This document shows positions 59,902 through 64,000 of a stretch of DNA of 64,000 bases, piece after piece. Location of the stretch: positions 992,001-1,056,000 of the forward strand of contig OZ244066.1 of NCBI GenBank assembly GCA_965215545.1. The letters are read 5' to 3'. Numbering within the stretch: position 1 is the stretch's first letter; every line of letters starts with the position of its first letter. This stretch comes from MPNP01 sp965215545. Lineage in GTDB: Bacteria; Pseudomonadota; Alphaproteobacteria; Rhodobacterales; Rhodobacteraceae. The notes beneath the pieces were generated by a model. The model made no database searches, was not told the origin of the DNA, and saw only the letters and a list, made by a program, of their open reading frames with translations. The position numbers and the translations under genes are program-made.

Positions 59902-60859
59902 GGGTGGGCCTTTCTCTCATATGCAGGCGGCATGGTCCGGTGTGCAAGATCGTCCGATCTGCCGACTCCTCCGGTCGCAGTCAGACTGTCCGGGACATCG
60001 CACATCGATTGCTGCACACAGCCGTGACCGAACCAGGCATCCGGTCACCGTAGCGTGCGGTCGTCATACGCATCGGTCCGGCCGCACATCGATACCGGAG
60101 TGTTCCAGGCATGGCTCCGTCTCCGTCCCTGATCTTGCCAGTCCCCCGTTCATTTGTACCTGATGCGTCTTCTATGCAAGGATTGGCCGACGAACACAAC
60201 TGCGGATACCGATGCGGCAGTGGCATCCTGTCGCCCTGTCTCACCGCGTCACGAGGTCTCTCCCGGCAATGGACGAGCTCGATGCATGGGCATAAGGCCA
60301 ATGCCCCGCGGTCACCCTTGCTGGAGCCACCATGGCAAGCACCATCATCGTCATCACCTGATGCTGACCGGGTTGCGTTATCCCGGACACCTCCGGCATC
60401 GCACGATGCGACCAGGGCACTCTTCGGAATACCCGCCATTTCGATTGAAGCGTCTGACGATGGGCCCATGACGATTGTTCGCCCGCTCAGGTCACCACTC
60501 TGGAGTCGTGAAACTGACCCTGGCCACGCGCGCCAGAATCCCGGCGAACACCGTCAACCCGACATCGGAATCGGAGGACCTTCACAATGGCCAGCGCATC
60601 GTTGCCATCGACCAGCGGGGCCTGCGGGCGGGCACCACCCGGTGGAGGGTCCGGGTGCCGGCAGCAAGGTGAGCAGTTCATCATGGCCCTGTTCGTGTGT
60701 GTCGTGTCCCCCACCGACCGGCACCGATGACGGCAATCGCCGTTGCAACGATGGTGGGCGGAGCCGATGGAAGTGACCTTGTCATGGATCACGAATGACG
60801 CTAACCGGGAGCGATGCGACCCGGTTTGGTTCCTGTCCTGAGAGGATGCCTATATCCAA
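59902..60859. other. Gene-free stretch of about 960 bases
   Basis: Open frames on both strands are short, overlap one another and show no family motif. A small minus-strand fragment near 60730 reads VATAIAVIGAGRWGTR, recalling a Rossmann loop, but is followed at once by stops. The stretch is probably decayed sequence left where rpoN and hpf normally lie between lptB and ptsN. Confidence 0.4.
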
Positions 60860-61327
60860 ATGATCATCAAGGACTTTCTTGCACCAGAAGCGGTCAGGTG
60901 CATCCATGTGGATTCCCCCTTGAACAAGGCAGCTGTCCTCGAGATCATTGGCGAGGTTGCCGAGGAGGTCTATGGCATCGACGGGCGGATGACAGCCGAG
61001 GCACTCGGTGAACGGGAACTTGCCTCCTCATCGGGGATGGGCAAGGGGATTGCGCTGCCGCACGCACGATTGCCACAGTTCGACCGCATTCTTGGCATCT
61101 TCCTCAAACTTGGGGCACCCACCTCCTTTTCGGATGCCCATGACCAGCCGGTTGATCTCCTCTTTTGCATCCTGGCGCCGGAGTCCGACCGCATCAATTA
61201 CCTGCAGTCTCTCGGCAATGTCGCCCATACGCTGCGCATGGAACAGGTCCGCGATGACCTGCGCTCGGCCACTGATCCGCAGGTGCTCCATGCCATCCTC
61301 ACCTGCGGGTCTGACCCGGGGCCCTGA
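60860..61327 (+). CDS. ptsN: PTS IIA-like nitrogen regulatory protein
   Basis: A 155-residue EIIA-Ntr protein of the nitrogen phosphotransferase system, which regulates potassium transport, carbon-nitrogen balance and storage polymers in Proteobacteria. The phosphorylation site His lies in GKGIALPHARLPQFD near residue 68; the rest of the EIIA fold is visible (EALGERELASSSGMG, DQPVDLLFCILAPESDRINY, LQSLGNVAHTLR). ATG 60860. It normally closes the lptCAB-rpoN-hpf-ptsN cluster; here rpoN and hpf are not between. Convergent with the IcmB-like gene, only 13 bases away. Confidence 0.9.
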   Translation: MIIKDFLAPEAVRCIHVDSPLNKAAVLEIIGEVAEEVYGIDGRMTAEALGERELASSSGMGKGIALPHARLPQFDRILGIFLKLGAPTSFSDAHDQPVDLLFCILAPESDRINYLQSLGNVAHTLRMEQVRDDLRSATDPQVLHAILTCGSDPGP

Positions 61328-61340
61328 CCGGCAAGTCCGG

Positions 61341-64000
61341 TCATGGCGGGGTCGCCGGCATGGGTTCACGCAACAGATCCCTGACCAGGGCTTCATAAAG
61401 TCCGGGGTCGGCTGTCCGGTTGGGGCCAAATCCAGACTCGCAGCGCGCCATTCCACGATCGATCTCCCGTTTGGCTGACCCGTTCGGGAACCGACGGGCC
61501 AGCAGCGCCCGGGCCTTGCGGCTGTCGATTTCCCGGCACAGCAATGTGCGCAGATGAACATCTTCCGCCGTTGAGGTCAGCGCCCACAGTTCAACCGGAC
61601 TGAGCGACAGGATGAGTTGCTGGAGCGTCAATCCGGTTTTCGTCGTGAACAGTCCAACCAGGGGTGCTCCCGACGGACCGGGTCCATCCAGACCCGCCGA
61701 CAGGATGTGCTGTTCATGATCCGAGAGCGAATGGAGGCGGGCCAGGCGGGCCAGGGCATCCGGGCCAGGAGTGTTGAAGAGAAACAGGGATGATGCGGAT
61801 TCGAGCAGGCCCCCGGCAAAATCCTCGATATACTGCGAGGCGAGGGAGAGCCGGAGATTGCGTTTTCGCCCTTCCCGCATGTCCTGAAGGACCTGGCGGC
61901 GGACACCCGCGGTGGCTCCGAGACGGTGGAATTCGTCCATGCAGAACTGATGGGGCTGCACGGACCGGGCCGTGATGGCAGCGCGATGCAGGGAGAGATA
62001 TTGCTCGGGCAGGGCGGACCGGTGCCTCATGGAACCGAGATCATCATGATCGATGTCCCGTTCGCGCAGAATCGCGTGCCGGGCCAGCATGGCCATCAGG
62101 GCCGTCTGCCGTTGCGTGCGGGCATCCGGGGTTCCTGCCGCCACTGTCGCCAGATCAAGCACCACGATGCGGGCCCCATCCACACCAAGACGCGTTGCCT
62201 GACCGAGAATGGGCAAATCCCGTACGGCTTCCGAAACGGCCCGGCGAAATTCATGGAGTGGATTGCCCGGGGACTCCCCCTGTCCATCCGGACCGTAGGT
62301 GATCTCGATCTGGTGCGTCATCGAGGCTGTCAGGAGGTCGGGCAGGGTCGGAACGGCCCGGGTCTGGGCCAGTTGGGCCAGGCGGGCGTGGCCACCGGCA
62401 AAGAGCCAGTCCGTCACCTCCCACCATGTGCAGTCATCGGCCACGATGAATCCGAGCTCCTTGAGGGCATGGTCAACAGCGGGCAGCGTGCCATGACTGT
62501 AGCGTTTGGGGGCCTGTGCATCCGCGCCCTGGCTGTAAGCCAGATCAACGATCCCGCCGATCATGCCCGAGATTGGGCCTCGGGCCGGATCACCGGCCTG
62601 TTCGAACAGGATGGAGAGGAAGTTGAGCAGGAATTCCCGTCCCGAGACCGAGGGTTGGCGACAGCCAAGCGGCGTATCAAAGACATTGATGGCAAAATCG
62701 GGCAAGGGTTTGAGCTCGATGTGGATGGCCTCATGCTGCCGTTCGGGGGGCAGGCCTTCCCGGATGAGGTCAACCAGGGGTTTCGAGGATCCCCCGATAT
62801 CAATGACAGAGACGCGCGGGAGGCTCGGCCCTCCCGCGACAGGGGTCGGTTCAGCAAGGATCGAGGCCAGATTGAACGCATTGAGAGCAACGGACTTGCC
62901 GGTTCCTGAATTGCCGACCAGGATCTCCACCCAACTGTTCTGCATCGCCGATCCCCGTTGATACGGCCACGCCCGGCCATCGGGCGTCCTGAGCAGGGTT
63001 TCGCCCTCGGTCCAGGGACTGCAGGGCCGGGCAATCGGGGCCATGCGCAAGGCCTCCGTCAGCGGGGCGGCAGCGGTGGGTGCCGTCGCCCCGGGTGCCA
63101 GACCCGGAACGGAAGCCAGAATGGTGGAGACCGGGTCACCGGTCAGACTGTCGGCCCGGCAATTGCCCCATTGCTCCACGGATTTGCGGAAGGTCCAGAG
63201 CGTTTCCAGATGCCGGCTGGCCTGATCGAGGGGCGACCAGAGAGCGAAGCACATCTGCAGTTGAATGACGGTATCGGAGAGTCCGTCGATGCTGCGCAGG
63301 TGATCATAGGCTGCACGCATCCGATGATGCTGCTCGCGATTGGTGAAGGCAAAGAGGCGCACGAACTGCTCCCGCAGACGGTGGGGCCGGAGTCCATCGG
63401 CATGACACTTGAAGGTGCACCGCCAGGAGACTCCCGGCAGGACAGCGGCAAGCGATGCCACGAGGGCATTGAATGGCAGCAACCGCTCAGGTGCCAGCGC
63501 AATGTCAAACCCCGAGATGATGCTGGCCGGTGTCACCAGTGATCCCCTGTCAAGAATCCGGAGCGGCTCGTGGGCAAGCAGGACATCGAGGGCCTGCTCT
63601 TCCTCTGGCAGGGGATGTCGGCCCCGCGGCAACAGGGGGTAGAGTCCCCCTGCAACCTCATCAAGATAGGCATGGGCCGTGAGATGGGTGCTCGAATAGC
63701 CTGAATGGTCGAGATCCCGGTGCAGGCTGGTCAGGACGGTTCTGTGGCTCGCCAGGGCCGGCGGCGCGATCCCGCCATCGGAAGCGACCTCGGAGGCCCC
63801 ATGATCGGAGGGCCGGAATTGACCGCGTTCGAGCCGGACAGGCGCCGTATAGATGGACAGCAAGGTGGTCTCGGCCGTTGTCAGCGCGCCCCGGACCCAG
63901 CTGCGGCCAGCCCTGAGATCCGCAAGGTCAAGGGACCGCGCCTGACCTGTGACCCTCGCTCCCGGTGCATGCTGACCGCCATGGCGGCGGCCCTGGCAGC
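61341..64000 (-). CDS. icmB: IcmB/DotO-like type IVB secretion ATPase, 5' end outside window
   Basis: At least 886 residues of a VirB4-related ATPase; the frame is open to the window edge, so the N-terminus is cut off. Walker A is WVEILVGNSGTGKSVALNAF, preceded by PDGRAWPYQRGSAMQNS. The IcmB-like block LPRVSVIDIGGSSKPLVDLI, LKPLPDFAINVFDTPLGCRQ follows. The Walker B region is probably PHQFCMDEFHRLGAT, with RKRNLRLSLASQYIEDF after it. These match DotO/IcmB of Legionella-type and IncI-type (type IVB) systems better than VirB4 or TraC. It would power a conjugation or effector-export apparatus at the inner membrane. More icm/dot or tra genes are expected beyond 64000. Confidence 0.7.
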   Translation of the reverse strand, partial: CQGRRHGGQHAPGARVTGQARSLDLADLRAGRSWVRGALTTAETTLLSIYTAPVRLERGQFRPSDHGASEVASDGGIAPPALASHRTVLTSLHRDLDHSGYSSTHLTAHAYLDEVAGGLYPLLPRGRHPLPEEEQALDVLLAHEPLRILDRGSLVTPASIISGFDIALAPERLLPFNALVASLAAVLPGVSWRCTFKCHADGLRPHRLREQFVRLFAFTNREQHHRMRAAYDHLRSIDGLSDTVIQLQMCFALWSPLDQASRHLETLWTFRKSVEQWGNCRADSLTGDPVSTILASVPGLAPGATAPTAAAPLTEALRMAPIARPCSPWTEGETLLRTPDGRAWPYQRGSAMQNSWVEILVGNSGTGKSVALNAFNLASILAEPTPVAGGPSLPRVSVIDIGGSSKPLVDLIREGLPPERQHEAIHIELKPLPDFAINVFDTPLGCRQPSVSGREFLLNFLSILFEQAGDPARGPISGMIGGIVDLAYSQGADAQAPKRYSHGTLPAVDHALKELGFIVADDCTWWEVTDWLFAGGHARLAQLAQTRAVPTLPDLLTASMTHQIEITYGPDGQGESPGNPLHEFRRAVSEAVRDLPILGQATRLGVDGARIVVLDLATVAAGTPDARTQRQTALMAMLARHAILRERDIDHDDLGSMRHRSALPEQYLSLHRAAITARSVQPHQFCMDEFHRLGATAGVRRQVLQDMREGRKRNLRLSLASQYIEDFAGGLLESASSLFLFNTPGPDALARLARLHSLSDHEQHILSAGLDGPGPSGAPLVGLFTTKTGLTLQQLILSLSPVELWALTSTAEDVHLRTLLCREIDSRKARALLARRFPNGSAKREIDRGMARCESGFGPNRTADPGLYEALVRDLLREPMPATPP

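Noticed and set aside
60500..60790. Rossmann-like fragment (VIGAGRWGTR) suggesting a Gfo/Idh oxidoreductase pseudogene.
   Set aside because: Only about 16 residues fit and two stops follow immediately; the rest of the family's motifs could not be found in any frame.
1..64000. CRISPR arrays, rRNA genes, integron attC arrays, prophage structural genes.
   Set aside because: No regularly spaced repeats with unique spacers, no rRNA sequence, and no capsid, tail or terminase motifs were seen. The interspersed repeats are IS ends, not attC sites.

Overview
The window reads as a chromosomal segment of a GC-rich (roughly 60% by eye) alphaproteobacterium. Pointers are a phasin gene preceded by two CTGC-AAT-GCAG sites of the kind bound by alphaproteobacterial PhaR, an IalB-family exported protein, a short RNase D next to kdsD-lptC-lptA-lptB, an NDUFA9-like gene, and a SoeABC sulfite dehydrogenase. 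The number of decayed insertion sequences and frameshifted genes is high, as in host-associated or recently bottlenecked genomes. The genus cannot be named from the sequence.

Layout. 0.1-3.1 kb: a TRAP transporter (dctPQM). 3.4-7.5 kb: a three-gene minus-strand cassette (DNA methyltransferase, SIR2-like protein, DUF262 protein) bounded on both sides by ends of one IS30-like repeat family; this is the best candidate for an undescribed defence system. 7.6-15.4 kb: core genes (leuCD, IalB-like, rlmN, CAP-domain protein, L,D-transpeptidase, SDR epimerase, queG). 15.4-20.8 kb: accessory stretch with a perfect 38-base palindrome, a DUF433/DUF5615 toxin-antitoxin pair, an IS630 element with an A7 frameshift site, and IS debris. 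20.8-26.3 kb: phaP with its operators, a small-RNA-like or attenuator transcript, and soeABC. 26.7-31.6 kb: an ISNCY pseudogene, a secreted-protein gene carrying a C11 tract and broken by an IS5-type element, a decayed FAD oxidoreductase and a DapA-family lyase. 32.0-41.5 kb: an ankyrin protein, a second small-RNA candidate with an anti-Shine-Dalgarno loop, gltBD, uppP and an NDUFA9-like gene. 41.6-44.9 kb: a second secreted-protein gene with a C11 tract in its promoter spacer, broken by an IS4-type element whose transposase carries a DruA-like N-terminus.

44.9-64 kb: tRNA-Leu(CAG), a collapsed peptide-ABC-transporter locus, and a second island between the same IS30-like ends (VapBC, AlbA/Schlafen-type ATPase, HsdS remnant, frameshifted exported protein). 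Next come rnd-kdsD-lptCAB and then IS256 and IS30 wrecks with an AT-rich secreted protein and an SDR gene. These lie between lptB and ptsN, where rpoN and hpf usually sit. The window ends inside a minus-strand IcmB/DotO-like ATPase gene of a type IVB secretion or conjugation system.

How it fits together: uptake (TRAP), nitrogen assimilation (GltBD), envelope building (UppP, KdsD, LptCAB, L,D-transpeptidase), sulfite oxidation (SoeABC) and PHB storage (PhaP) form the housekeeping frame. Accessory islands with defence, toxin-antitoxin and secreted-protein genes are bounded by recurring IS30-like ends.
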